Shown: positions 8,767 to 16,985, numbered from the stretch's first letter. The stretch is DNA of 64,000 bases from Paenibacillus harenae DSM 16969 (GCF_000422465.1 NZ_KE383844.1:495070-559069); one strand, 5' to 3'. Notes: generated by a model not told the origin, from the letters alone. Translations and numbers: made by a program.

Positions 8767-9203
8767 GTTCTTCACACGCACAAGGGCAAAGAAACGACTG
8801 TGATAAACCCGCTTTCGGACAGCCTCAGCCACTTTGTTGAACGTTACCGAAAAAAGCCGTAAAAAAAATGGGTCGTGGTATACCGGTCTTATGCAGAAAC
8901 TAATTTATCGATATCCTGCTTCACTGCGCGTCTATACTGGATTTGATCCAGCGTAACATTCAGTTTCGGCTTCAATTCGAACCTATACTGGAAATCATCC
9001 AGCGTGCACGCCAACATGCTCGTTTTTTCGGCTGATTTCGCACATTTGATTGGATGGAATACAGTATAGCCGCCGACATACCGCCAAACCAACCAAAGTT
9101 ACTGCAAAAATCCACTATAGCACCATACAGCGACCAATTGATTTTTTTAGCGGTCAAGTAATAGCGAGACCATCTCGCGGAAAAGTTCAACCGTTCATTG
9201 TAG
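8767..9203. other. Non-coding region between the MerR gene and the metE terminator
   Basis: No convincing gene. A 67-codon open frame on the minus strand (8889-9092) has no ribosome site and is explained by the repeat pair at 8932-9005. The rest is AT-rich without clear structure. Confidence 0.6.
8932..9005. repeat. Pair of hairpin-forming 23-bp direct repeats
   Basis: Two units (8932-8954 and 8983-9005), 51 bp apart start to start, share 20 of 23 bases: CTATACTGGA, a variable centre, then ATCCAGCGT or TCCAGCGT. Each folds as CTGGA...TCCAG, and the differences fall in the loop, so the hairpin is kept. On the minus strand the 17-codon period gives the repeated peptide TLD-x-x-QYR. Confidence 0.6.
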
Positions 9204-9249
9204 AAAGAAAAAAGGAACCAACCGCTTGCCTAAGCAAGCGCTTGGTCCC
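9204..9249 (-). terminator. Rho-independent terminator of metE
   Basis: On the minus strand GGGACCAAGCGCTTGC pairs with GCAAGCGGTTGGTTCC around a TTAG loop and is followed by TTTTTTCTTT. It lies 13 bp after the metE stop. Confidence 0.92.
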
Positions 9250-9261
9250 TTCCCTATTGTC

Positions 9262-11553
9262 TTAAATGGCGCCTATCGCATGCTTCGCGCGGGCAAGCTG
9301 CGTCGCCTCCACCATGTTGCGCAAGGAGGCGATCGTTTCTTCGAATCCGCGGGTCTTTAGGCCGCAGTCCGGATTGATCCAGAAGAGCTTCGGGTCCAGC
9401 ACGCGCAAGGCGCGTTCGATCATGCCCGTCATTTCCTCCACCCGCGGAATACGCGGACTATGGATGTCATAGACACCTAAACCGATTCCCAATTTATAGG
9501 TATTCAGCTCGAAGCTATGAATCAGTTCGCCGTGGCTGCGGGAGGTCTCGATCGATATGACATCCGCATCCATCGCTTCAATCGAATCAATCATGTCGTG
9601 GAACTCGCAATAGCACATATGCGTATGAATTTGCGTCGTATCCTTCACCGTGCACGTGGTCATGCGGAACGCTTTGACCGCCCATGCCAAGTACTCCGCT
9701 TGCTCCTCTTCCTTCAGCGGCAGCCCTTCGCGAACCGCCGGCTCATCTACCTGAATCATGCCAATGCCCGCAGCCTCCAGCGCCTCAACCTCTTGCCTTA
9801 GCGCATAAGCCAGCTGGTAAGCGATTTGTTCGCGCGTAATGTCCTCCCGGACGAAAGACCAGTTCATGATCGTAATCGGGCCGGTCAGCATTCCTTTCAC
9901 GGGGCGTCCGGTTCTCGACTGCGCATACTTCGTTTCCTTGACCGTCATCGCTTCCTCGAATGCGACATCTCCGAAAATAACCGGCGGCTTCACGCAGCGG
10001 GAGCCGTACGACTGCACCCATCCGTTCTGCGTGAACGCGAATCCCGCAAGCTTCTCGCCGAAAAATTCAACCATGTCCGTCCGTTCGAATTCGCCGTGCA
10101 CGAGCACGTCCAGACCGATCTCTTCCTGCAGCTTTACCCAAATATCGATCTGCTCCCGGATGAAGGCAGCGTACCGCTCATTGCCCCATTCTCCCTTACG
10201 CCACAGCTGACGCGCCTTGCGCACCTCTGCGGACTGCGGAAAGCTGCCGATGGTCGTCGTCGGAAAAATCGGGAGCCGCCATTTCTCCTGCTGCGCAGGA
10301 TGGCGCTCGGAGAAAGGCCGGCTGCGTTCCGGCTGCACCGCGCTTATGGTTGCGACGGCTTGTTGAATGTCGCTGCGGTTGCGCTCGCCGGATTGCTTCA
10401 GCGCCTGAAGCGCACTCTCGTTGAGGTCCAGCTCGTCGGCGACGATCGCCTTACCCGAATTGACGGCTTTCGTCAGAAGGACGAGCTCGTCCAGCTTCTC
10501 ATCCGCAAAGGCGAGAGCCTCCTTCAGTTCGGGGATGAGCTTCTCCTCCTTGTTCACCGTGACCGGAACATGAAGCAGGCTGCACGACGACTGCACGATC
10601 AACCGGTCGGCCGTTACGCATTCAGCCAGCTCTTCCAGCAGCTCCAGCTTTTCGCGAAGCGAAGCTTTCCAGATGCCGCGGCCGTCAATGACTCCCGCCC
10701 CCAGCACCTTATCTGCAGGGAAACCAAATTGTTTAATCGCCTGCCTGTTGCCGGCCAATCCATGCACGAAATCAAGCCCGATCCCTTGGACGGGAAGCTG
10801 AACGATATCCGTGTAGTTTTCCGCCGATTCAAAATAGGTTTGCAGCATCACGTTCAAGCCAGGCACCGCAGCGGCAAACCTCCCGTAAATCGTCTGCAGC
10901 CGCCGAAGATCGTCCGCGCTTACTTTCGTTACAAGAATCGGTTCGTCGATTTGTACCCACTGAACCCCTTCGCGCTTCAGCTCCTGAAGAATCTGTACAT
11001 AGAGCGGCAGCAGACGTTCCAGCCAGGCATCGGTTTCCGATTTATCGTAGCCTTTGGACAGCTTCAGGAAGGTTAACGGACCTACGATAACCGGCTTGCC
11101 TTCGATTCCGAGCTTCTCCTTCGCTTCCCGGTAGGCGATAAGAGGACGATTCTCGGTAACAACAGGCTTCGCCCCATCAAGCTCAGGCACGATATAGTGG
11201 TAGTTGGTGTTGAACCACTTTGTCATCTCGCTGGCTGCCGCATCCTTCGTCCCACGGGCAATCCCGTAATAAACGGACAGCGGCACAACGCCGCCTTCAT
11301 AAGCAAAGCGCTTCGGAATAATCCCGAACATTGCGGCTGTATCCAGAACATGATCGTAATAGCTGAAATCATTGACCGGGATGAAGTCGATGCCCTTCTC
11401 CTGCTGCTTACGCAAATGATTCAAGCGGATTTCCTGCAGCTGTCTATGAAAATCCGGCTCCTCCAGCTTGCCGGACCAGAATGCTTCAAGCGTTTTCTTC
11501 CATTCGCGCTCCGCGCCGATACGCGGGTATCCCAGAACACTGCTCTTCACCAT
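9262..11553 (-). CDS. metE: Cobalamin-independent methionine synthase
   Basis: 763 residues, the expected length (about 750-770) for 5-methyltetrahydropteroyltriglutamate-homocysteine methyltransferase, the last step of methionine synthesis without B12. The N-terminal YPRIGAEREWKK matches the family start. The C-terminal catalytic half holds the zinc and homocysteine residues in HTHMCYCEFHD, IETSRSHGE and NPDCGLKTRG. The start ATG 11553 has GGGAGTG upstream. A LysR-type regulator lies 97 bp upstream on the same strand, and the gap has several TATAGC/GCTATA motifs. There is no S-box or T-box leader, so control is probably by the LysR protein. Confidence 0.97.
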   Translation of the reverse strand: MVKSSVLGYPRIGAEREWKKTLEAFWSGKLEEPDFHRQLQEIRLNHLRKQQEKGIDFIPVNDFSYYDHVLDTAAMFGIIPKRFAYEGGVVPLSVYYGIARGTKDAAASEMTKWFNTNYHYIVPELDGAKPVVTENRPLIAYREAKEKLGIEGKPVIVGPLTFLKLSKGYDKSETDAWLERLLPLYVQILQELKREGVQWVQIDEPILVTKVSADDLRRLQTIYGRFAAAVPGLNVMLQTYFESAENYTDIVQLPVQGIGLDFVHGLAGNRQAIKQFGFPADKVLGAGVIDGRGIWKASLREKLELLEELAECVTADRLIVQSSCSLLHVPVTVNKEEKLIPELKEALAFADEKLDELVLLTKAVNSGKAIVADELDLNESALQALKQSGERNRSDIQQAVATISAVQPERSRPFSERHPAQQEKWRLPIFPTTTIGSFPQSAEVRKARQLWRKGEWGNERYAAFIREQIDIWVKLQEEIGLDVLVHGEFERTDMVEFFGEKLAGFAFTQNGWVQSYGSRCVKPPVIFGDVAFEEAMTVKETKYAQSRTGRPVKGMLTGPITIMNWSFVREDITREQIAYQLAYALRQEVEALEAAGIGMIQVDEPAVREGLPLKEEEQAEYLAWAVKAFRMTTCTVKDTTQIHTHMCYCEFHDMIDSIEAMDADVISIETSRSHGELIHSFELNTYKLGIGLGVYDIHSPRIPRVEEMTGMIERALRVLDPKLFWINPDCGLKTRGFEETIASLRNMVEATQLARAKHAIGAI

Positions 11554-11606
11554 CTTGCAACACTCCCATATAAATTGTTACAAGAAAGATAACATGTATT
11601 CGCTGA

Positions 11607-11657
11607 TATAGCGTAACTGGATTATGCTATACCTAGTCATAGCCTAAAGCTATACCT
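11607..11657. promoter_or_regulatory. Candidate LysR-type operator cluster upstream of metE
   Basis: TATAGC (11607-11612) and GCTATA (11626-11631) form an inverted pair, and GCTATACCT occurs twice in direct orientation (11626-11634 and 11649-11657). Clustered, partly palindromic half-sites close to a target gene are typical of LysR-family regulation. The regulator gene is immediately upstream. Confidence 0.45.
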
Positions 11658-12570
11658 GAGCTTTTAAGGGGCCGCCGATCGCTCGCTGGAGCGCTTCTAT
11701 ATAGGCCGCGCCGAGCTTGGATAAGGTCGTGTTGCGATGAGAAATCCAACCGACATTGATCGTTTCCTCGCAATCAAGCGGTACGGGAATAATTTCGTTG
11801 CCGTTCAGATCGGCGCTCAGAATCCCGGTCGATATCGTATATCCGTTCAAACCGATCAATAAATTGAACAGCGTCGCCCGGTCATTGACACGGATGCTCT
11901 TCTTATGGGACAGCGTGCTGAGAATCTCTTCCGCAAAATGAAAGGAGTTGTACTCGCCTTGGTCGAAGGACAGATATGGATAATGCTGAAGCTGGTCAAT
12001 CGTGACGATCGATTGGTTCGCGAGCGGATTTTTAATGCTGATGAAAATATGCGGCTTAGCCGTAAATAAGCTGTTGAACTGCAAATTCGCCGTTTTGAGC
12101 AGCTTGTTGATTACTTTCCCGTTGAACTCGTTCAGGTATAAAATCCCGATCTCGCTTCGCAAGCTTTTGACATCTTCGATAATTTCATAGGTTTTGGTCT
12201 CGCGCAGCGTTAACTCGTATTCTTCTTGGCCGTACTCCCGAACGAGGCTTACAAAGGCATTCACCGCGAAAGCATAGTGCTGGGTCGACACCGAAAAATG
12301 CTGCGGAGAAGGTTTCGCGTTCAGATAGCGGCTCTCCAGCAATTCCGCCTGCTCGACGACCTGCCTGGCATAGCTTAGAAATTCAACGCCCTCCTTCGAG
12401 AGCGAGATTCCTTTATTCGACCGGTCAAAAATCGCAATCTGCATCTCTTCTTCCAAATCCTTAATCGCATTGGATAGGCTGGGCTGCGAAATAAACAGCC
12501 GCTTGGCCGCTTCATTGATGGAGCCGCGGTTGGCGACTTCAATCACGTATTTTAATTGCTGCAGTGTCAA
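11650..12570 (-). CDS. LysR-family regulator next to metE
   Basis: 306 residues. The N-terminal winged HTH includes AAKRLFISQPSLSNAIKDLEEE (read from about residue 21), followed by a PBP-fold effector domain. It starts at a TTG with GAGGGGATG 7 nt upstream. LysR-type proteins of this class (CmbR/MetR-like) control sulfur amino acid genes in Firmicutes, and the close tandem position to metE supports a role in methionine synthesis control. The effector, O-acetyl- or O-succinyl-homoserine or homocysteine in relatives, is not deducible. Its stop codon lies inside the operator-like cluster upstream of metE. Confidence 0.9.
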   Translation of the reverse strand: MTLQQLKYVIEVANRGSINEAAKRLFISQPSLSNAIKDLEEEMQIAIFDRSNKGISLSKEGVEFLSYARQVVEQAELLESRYLNAKPSPQHFSVSTQHYAFAVNAFVSLVREYGQEEYELTLRETKTYEIIEDVKSLRSEIGILYLNEFNGKVINKLLKTANLQFNSLFTAKPHIFISIKNPLANQSIVTIDQLQHYPYLSFDQGEYNSFHFAEEILSTLSHKKSIRVNDRATLFNLLIGLNGYTISTGILSADLNGNEIIPVPLDCEETINVGWISHRNTTLSKLGAAYIEALQRAIGGPLKAQV

Positions 12571-12604
12571 ATGAAATCATCCCCTCTTCGCTCACGGCAA
12601 GAAC

Positions 12605-12660
12605 AAATCATTCTTACGATCGCCGTTGCAGCCGAATGCTTTGAATAGGTGAACCCTGTT
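12605..12660. repeat. Dispersed 56-bp intergenic repeat, copy 1
   Basis: This 56-bp stretch, containing CTTACGATCGCCGTTGCAGC and TTGAATAGGT, matches 56633-56688 with only 8 differences and no gaps (about 86% identity). It sits upstream of the LysR gene in sequence with no gene of its own. On the minus strand both copies would read NR-x-x-LF-x-x-FG-x-N-x-DRK-x-DL. Confidence 0.7.
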
Positions 12661-12776
12661 CCTTCATTATACATAGAAAACCTGTACGTTCACGGCTATA
12701 TCTGCTTATCGTGATTTCCTGTTCTCATTCGGATCAAATTTCTCTACGTTGGTTGTCCCCTTCTTTTGGTTATCGT

Positions 12777-13217
12777 CTATTCCTTCGGCAGGATCGTCCG
12801 GTTGGTCACGGGGGAGGACAGGATCACCGACGTGTTGACATTCCCGAAAGGCATAAGCCGCTCCACGAGCTCGCTCAGCGCATCCATCCCCGTTACCGCC
12901 GCTTTCAACATATAACTGACCGTCCCCGTTACGCGGTGGCATTCGATTATTTCTTCATCCTTCATAATGCGCTTCTCGAATTCCGACGGGCTTACCTTCA
13001 ATTCGCTCATTTGAATAATGAGCTGGATGTTCCTGCCGACCGCGGCCGGAGATACCCGGGCGCCGAAGCCCGTAATAACCCCCTTCTCCTGCAGCCGGAG
13101 CAGCCGCTCCGAAATACTGGGGCGGCTTAGAGCCAGCCGCTTGGACAGCTCGCTAACGGTCATCCGCCCATCCTCCTGAAGCAATTGGAGAAGCGAGCGA
13201 TCCAATTGATCCATCAT
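12777..13217 (-). CDS. Lrp/AsnC-family transcriptional regulator
   Basis: 146 residues from ATG 13217, which has AAGGAGG 8 nt upstream; an earlier in-frame ATG overlaps that ribosome site. MDQLDRSLLQLLQEDGRMTV opens an AsnC-type winged HTH (SELSKRLALSRPSISERL), and a RAM ligand-binding domain follows. Such proteins are small dimers or octamers that sense amino acids. It is divergent from the YitT-like membrane gene across 151 bp. The ligand is unknown. Confidence 0.93.
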   Translation of the reverse strand: MMDQLDRSLLQLLQEDGRMTVSELSKRLALSRPSISERLLRLQEKGVITGFGARVSPAAVGRNIQLIIQMSELKVSPSEFEKRIMKDEEIIECHRVTGTVSYMLKAAVTGMDALSELVERLMPFGNVNTSVILSSPVTNRTILPKE

Positions 13218-13368
13218 CAGCGGACCCTCCTTCATTTTGCAGATCAGACACCGACAATTATTGCAATGTTACTTACTCTCACATGAATTTCATTCAGTTT
13301 ATTATATAACCGACTCACGCCGTTTTGTATCCTTATAGTAACAAACTCAAGCAGGCGGTGCATGCGGA

Positions 13369-14013
13369 ATGTTTAAAATATCAGATGACAAATTGAAGGC
13401 TATTCTGCGAAATTGGCTTCATATTGCAATAGGCTGCTTCGTTACGACCGGCGGGTTAATTATACTGAAGCATTCGGATATCGTTACCGGGGGAACGGCA
13501 GGCCTTACTTTAAGCTTATCGCCGCTGCTGCATGTCCAATTCCACTATTTGTTCGCCCTGCTCAACCTCCCGTTTTTTGTTTTCTCCTTCTTCTATATGG
13601 GCTTTTCCTTTACTGTCAAAACCATTCTATCGATTGCGCTTCTCTCCGCATTCAGCGTCATTGACAGCGTACTGCCCGCCTTCGCCATCCCTTCGCTGGT
13701 CGGCGCCGTTGTCGGCGGAGCCTTCATCGGGATCGGCCTCTCCACCCTGTTCCGGAACGGCGCATCTCTCGGAGGCGCGACGATTGCTGCCGTTTATTTG
13801 CACAATAAACATGGAATTAACCCCGGCATAACGAACTTCTCCTTCGACTTTCTGGTCATCCTCACCAGCTTAGCCGTATTCCCGCTCACCAGCGGGTTGG
13901 TCTCCGCCTTATCGATTGCCGTTACCTCGGGTATCTTGTCCTTCTATAAGCGAAGAAAGCGGGGGACTGAGCAAGCGAAAGATGAACCTCTGTCAGGCGC
14001 TGCGGCACCGTAA
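13369..14013 (+). CDS. YitT-family membrane protein
   Basis: 214 residues with five to six membrane helices, the glycine-rich DIVTGGTAGLTL motif (about 36-47), and GAVVGGAFIGIGLSTLFRNGASLGG. This matches the YitT/DUF161 membrane domain. The C-terminal cytoplasmic DUF2179 domain of full YitT proteins is missing; instead there is a short basic and polar tail, so it belongs to the short form of the family. Function is unknown; some members have been linked to amino acid export. The divergent Lrp-type regulator would fit an amino-acid role, but that is inference. Confidence 0.85.
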   Translation: MFKISDDKLKAILRNWLHIAIGCFVTTGGLIILKHSDIVTGGTAGLTLSLSPLLHVQFHYLFALLNLPFFVFSFFYMGFSFTVKTILSIALLSAFSVIDSVLPAFAIPSLVGAVVGGAFIGIGLSTLFRNGASLGGATIAAVYLHNKHGINPGITNFSFDFLVILTSLAVFPLTSGLVSALSIAVTSGILSFYKRRKRGTEQAKDEPLSGAAAP

Positions 14014-14054
14014 TGTTTACTGTGTTTCATCTTCATATTAGACCGACCCAATAA

Positions 14055-14110
14055 AAGAAACAGCGGCAGCCAGGGACTGAAAATGAAGTCCTAGACTGCC
14101 GCTGTTTTAT
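14055..14110. terminator. Bidirectional terminator between yitT-like and nitrate transporter genes
   Basis: AAACAGCGGCAG (14058-14069) pairs with CTGCCGCTGTTT (14096-14107), with a second inner helix (AGGGACT/AGTCCT). T-runs exist on both strands, so it can serve both convergent genes. Confidence 0.85.
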
Positions 14111-14130
14111 TAAACGATCGTAAGCTTACT

Positions 14131-15363
14131 TTAGAAATTAACCCCGGATTCCGTTGTAGCCCAAGACTTTCTCCAAGAGCGTGAAACTACGTAGAAAACA
14201 AGTGTCATAACTAATACGATCGACCCGATAACAAGGAATCCGGTAGCGTGAGTGCCTGTCGATTCTTTTAATGGACCAAGAATATATTTAGGAAGCACAA
14301 ATCCTCCTAAACCGCCTGCAGCTCCGACGATCCCGGTAACAACTCCGATTTCCTTGGAGAAACGTTGCGGAACAATCTGGAACACCGATCCGTTACCCAT
14401 ACCCAAGCAAGCCATCATAACACTTGTATAAAGAAGCATAACAAGGAATGAACTAGGCATTGTTGCAATCGCAAACGCGCATATTGTAACTACACTAAAC
14501 AATATGGTCAAGAATCGCATTCCGCCAACTTTATCCGCAATCCAACCGCCTACGGGTCTAAAGAAGCTGCCCGCTACTACGGTAAGGGTAACCAGGTAGC
14601 CTACCTGTATTTTGGTTAAACCGCCTGGATTTACGCCATCGCCATACACATCATAGAAGAAAATGCTGAAGTAGCTGGCAAATCCGACAAAACCGCCGAA
14701 TGTAACCGAGTAGAATATGGAGAACCACCAGGTGTCCGCAAATTTAAACACACTAAGGTAATCCCTCAAGGTTTTAGGAGCAGGAGCATTCGGAGCATCC
14801 TTGGCTAATATTGCATAAACAATCATGATAACGACTAAAGGTATAAGTGCCATTCCAAAAACACTGTGCCATCCGTACGCTGTCGCTAGCTGAGGCCCAA
14901 AAAATGTAGCTAACGCAGTACCGCTGTTCCCAGCTCCGGCAATTCCCATCGCCAGACCCTGATATTGCGGAGGATACCAACGGCTGGCCAAGGAAAGCGA
15001 AACGGCAAAGCTTGCACCCGCGATACCGAGCAAGAACCCGATCGACTGAATTTGAATCAGGCTTGTTCCGCCGAGCCAACCCCAGAGAAGAGGAATAGTG
15101 GTAAGCCCCATCCCGATAAGGCCTGCTTTTTTAGCGCCAATACGGTCCGCCAATATCCCCATCGGTATCCGGAAAATGGAACCTCCCAAAATCGGGATTG
15201 CTACCATGGTAGCCTTCTGAGTGTCCGACAAACCAAAATCTTTGGTAATGAAGAGTGCTAAAGCTCCGCAAAATACCCAAATCATAAAGCTTACATCAAA
15301 ATAGAGAAAAGCTGACAACAAACTTGGAAAGTGACCAGATTTACGAAAACTTTGTGCTTCCAT
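14131..15363 (-). CDS. Nitrate/nitrite transporter, NarK/NasA family
   Basis: 410 residues with twelve predicted membrane helices, major facilitator superfamily. The nitrate-porter signature GIAGAGNSGTALATFFGPQL lies in TM5, with a related glycine-rich stretch (GIVGAAGGLGG) in the second half, and the GILADRIGAKK loop is the MFS loop 2-3 motif. It would import nitrate or exchange nitrate for nitrite at the plasma membrane. ATG 15363 was preferred because AGGGGG lies upstream; an ATG 39 nt earlier lacks a site. It has a long leader of about 360 nt with a terminator hairpin and TnrA/GlnR-like boxes, indicating nitrogen control. No reductase gene is adjacent. Confidence 0.92.
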   Translation of the reverse strand: MEAQSFRKSGHFPSLLSAFLYFDVSFMIWVFCGALALFITKDFGLSDTQKATMVAIPILGGSIFRIPMGILADRIGAKKAGLIGMGLTTIPLLWGWLGGTSLIQIQSIGFLLGIAGASFAVSLSLASRWYPPQYQGLAMGIAGAGNSGTALATFFGPQLATAYGWHSVFGMALIPLVVIMIVYAILAKDAPNAPAPKTLRDYLSVFKFADTWWFSIFYSVTFGGFVGFASYFSIFFYDVYGDGVNPGGLTKIQVGYLVTLTVVAGSFFRPVGGWIADKVGGMRFLTILFSVVTICAFAIATMPSSFLVMLLYTSVMMACLGMGNGSVFQIVPQRFSKEIGVVTGIVGAAGGLGGFVLPKYILGPLKESTGTHATGFLVIGSIVLVMTLVFYVVSRSWRKSWATTESGVNF

Positions 15364-15402
15364 CTTCTCATGCCCCCTAAAATTGATAAACCCTGGTTTC
15401 AT

Positions 15403-15725
15403 TTCCGGCTAAATCAGAGCTTTGGCCGGGATTCGTTCATGTTCGTTCGATGCTGCTATCTTAATCGCCTTTTTAAAAACTCGCTCTTTAATACTCGGTA
15501 TTCCCTCCATTTCTCGGTCGTAATTGGGCAAAAAGAGGCCGACTGACAGAACTGCATAAATGCGAATTCTGTTAATCGGCCCCTTTGCCGTTGCAGCCAC
15601 ACCGTCGTGACTGACTTTATTAATAATCGATGTAAAATACAAAGCCTACCCGTCTACAATTTTGTATGGATAGACTGCAATGCCGGAACTGACACGCCAT
15701 TGTGCCGTTGAGCAGTTGAAATCTT
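15403..15725 (-). promoter_or_regulatory. Long 5' leader of the nitrate transporter mRNA
   Basis: Between the predicted start of transcription (about 15726) and the start codon lie about 360 nt without an open frame that has a ribosome site. It contains a bulged hairpin (GTCTA...TAGAC, near 15655-15680) and an intrinsic terminator (15522-15580). This layout suggests premature termination control, as in nitrate-responsive antitermination by NIT/ANTAR proteins or similar. The antiterminator partner could not be identified by eye. Confidence 0.5.
15522..15580 (-). terminator. Leader terminator (attenuator) upstream of the nitrate transporter
   Basis: On the minus strand AGGGGCCGATT and AGTCGGCCTCT are the outer stem, ACAGAA/TTCTGT and GCA/TGC the inner stem around TTTA, and CTCTTTTTG follows. 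It is inside the leader, about 160 nt before the start codon, and no other minus-strand gene lies upstream that it could terminate. Confidence 0.75.
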
Positions 15726-15733
15726 ATATTGCT

Positions 15734-15762
15734 ACTATAATTCGCTTTTTCATTCATGTCAA
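15734..15762 (-). promoter_or_regulatory. Sigma-A promoter of the nitrate transporter
   Basis: TTGACA (15757-15762) and TATAGT (15734-15739) on the minus strand with a 17-bp spacer: consensus -35 and a one-mismatch -10. Confidence 0.8.
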
Positions 15763-15773
15763 TAAATATAACA
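15757..15773. promoter_or_regulatory. TnrA/GlnR-like box overlapping the -35
   Basis: TGTTATATTTATTGACA (minus strand) matches the TnrA/GlnR consensus TGTNANAWWWTNTNACA at all fixed positions except one. It overlaps the -35 of the nitrate transporter promoter, a position usual for repression by GlnR. Confidence 0.55.
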
Positions 15774-15840
15774 TAAAATTTTAATTTGATCGTTTTCACT
15801 ATCAATTACAATCCTTTTTGCCGAATTTCTACATTTTTAG

Positions 15841-15857
15841 TGTAATGTTTTATGACA
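15841..15857. promoter_or_regulatory. TnrA/GlnR-like box, upstream copy
   Basis: TGTAATGTTTTATGACA differs from the TnrA/GlnR consensus at one fixed position. It lies about 120 bp upstream of the predicted transcription start of the nitrate transporter. Confidence 0.55.
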
Positions 15858-15897
15858 TACATGTCCATCGAGTTGACATTTCCGAATGCCCAAAACG

Positions 15898-15937
15898 AAA
15901 AAAGCTATTCTTTTTGTTAATAAAGAATAGCTTTTAT
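15898..15937 (-). terminator. Terminator of the LacI gene/LplABC operon
   Basis: AAAAGCTATTCTTT (15900-15913) pairs perfectly with AAAGAATAGCTTTT (15922-15935), with a T-run following on the minus strand. It lies about 55 bp after the LacI stop. Confidence 0.88.
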
Positions 15938-15989
15938 TCGTTTTCAGGGTGTATTAAAGGGGCCGCCTATTCTTAATGCGAAATATTTC

Positions 15990-16985
15990 TTATTCCTCTC
16001 TCTTCTGAACGGAATCGCGAATGACCAGCTGGGTTGGAAATTTATAAAGCTGATCCACCTCTTTTCCTTCAAGAACCTGAAACAACAGATGGGCGGCCAA
16101 TGCCCCGCGTTCATACTTGGGCTGCATAACCGTCGTAAGAGAAGGTCTGACATACTGCGCTAATTCAATATCGTCAAAGCCAATGACCGAGACATCGGAC
16201 GGCACCTTGATGCCATGCTCCTTGAACGCTTTCATGCCGCCGATGGCCATTTCGTCGTTGGCATATACGATTCCGGTTGGCAGGTTCCCTTGCGCGATAA
16301 GCATTTTGGTCATACTATAGCCGTTATCCCGGTTGAAAATCCCGAATTGATGCAGATGCCCATTCCAATCCAAGCCATGCTTGCGCAGCGCGCTTTCATA
16401 TCCGTTCACCCGCATCGCGTGAAGACGGTCCAACGCTTTGCCGCCGACATACGCGATTTCCCGGTGGCCCTGCTCAATTAAATATTCCGCCGCCATGCAG
16501 CAGCCCTTCTCGTTATCAACCTCGATGCTGACAACAAATTCGTTATCGACTCTCCGGTCGAGCAGAATGATCGGAAATTCTTTTCGGGCTGATTGCATAA
16601 TAATGTCTTCGCTAATATTGTAGGCTAATACGATGGCGCCATCGACCCGCTTCTCCGTCAAGAACTTGATCGCGGTGGACGACTCCTCGCCCATCGAGCT
16701 GCAAGCGAGCAGGTCATAGCCTTTGGACATCGTCACGTCTTGAATACCCTTCACCAATTCCGAATAATGCGGTCCCGATAAATCCGTCACGATAAGCGCG
16801 ATCGTACGCGTGCTGTTTCTTTTCAAATCGGAAGCGATTCCGTTTTTCTGATAATTTAACTCGCGCGCGGCTTCTAAAATCTTCTTCTTCGTATGCTTGC
16901 TTACTTTGGAGTTATTATTCAAGGCGTACGAGACCGTCGATATCGATACACCTGCCATTCTAGCGACATCTTTAATCGTAGCCAT
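15990..16985 (-). CDS. LacI-family transcriptional repressor
   Basis: 331 residues. MATIKDVARMAGVSISTVSY with ALNN is the canonical LacI HTH plus hinge region, and a periplasmic-binding-protein-like sensor domain follows (IALIVTDLSG, VIGFDDIELAQYVRPSLTTV). It is the last gene after a binding protein and two permeases on the same strand, 151 bp after the binding-protein gene. Three CGAAACGTTTC palindromes near the operon promoter are the expected type of LacI-family site, so this protein very probably represses its own transport operon until the imported sugar is present. Confidence 0.93.
   Translation of the reverse strand: MATIKDVARMAGVSISTVSYALNNNSKVSKHTKKKILEAARELNYQKNGIASDLKRNSTRTIALIVTDLSGPHYSELVKGIQDVTMSKGYDLLACSSMGEESSTAIKFLTEKRVDGAIVLAYNISEDIIMQSARKEFPIILLDRRVDNEFVVSIEVDNEKGCCMAAEYLIEQGHREIAYVGGKALDRLHAMRVNGYESALRKHGLDWNGHLHQFGIFNRDNGYSMTKMLIAQGNLPTGIVYANDEMAIGGMKAFKEHGIKVPSDVSVIGFDDIELAQYVRPSLTTVMQPKYERGALAAHLLFQVLEGKEVDQLYKFPTQLVIRDSVQKREE

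Noticed and set aside
8889..9092. 67-codon open frame on the minus strand
   Set aside because: No ribosome site; its repeated TLD-x-x-QYR pattern is produced by the hairpin repeats at 8932-9005.
9826..11076. 416-codon plus-strand open frame
   Set aside because: Antisense to metE, which is unambiguous; the long frame follows from codon bias.
11554..11649. S-box or T-box riboswitch before metE
   Set aside because: The gap is 97 bp and has no terminator hairpin or conserved core; too short for either class.
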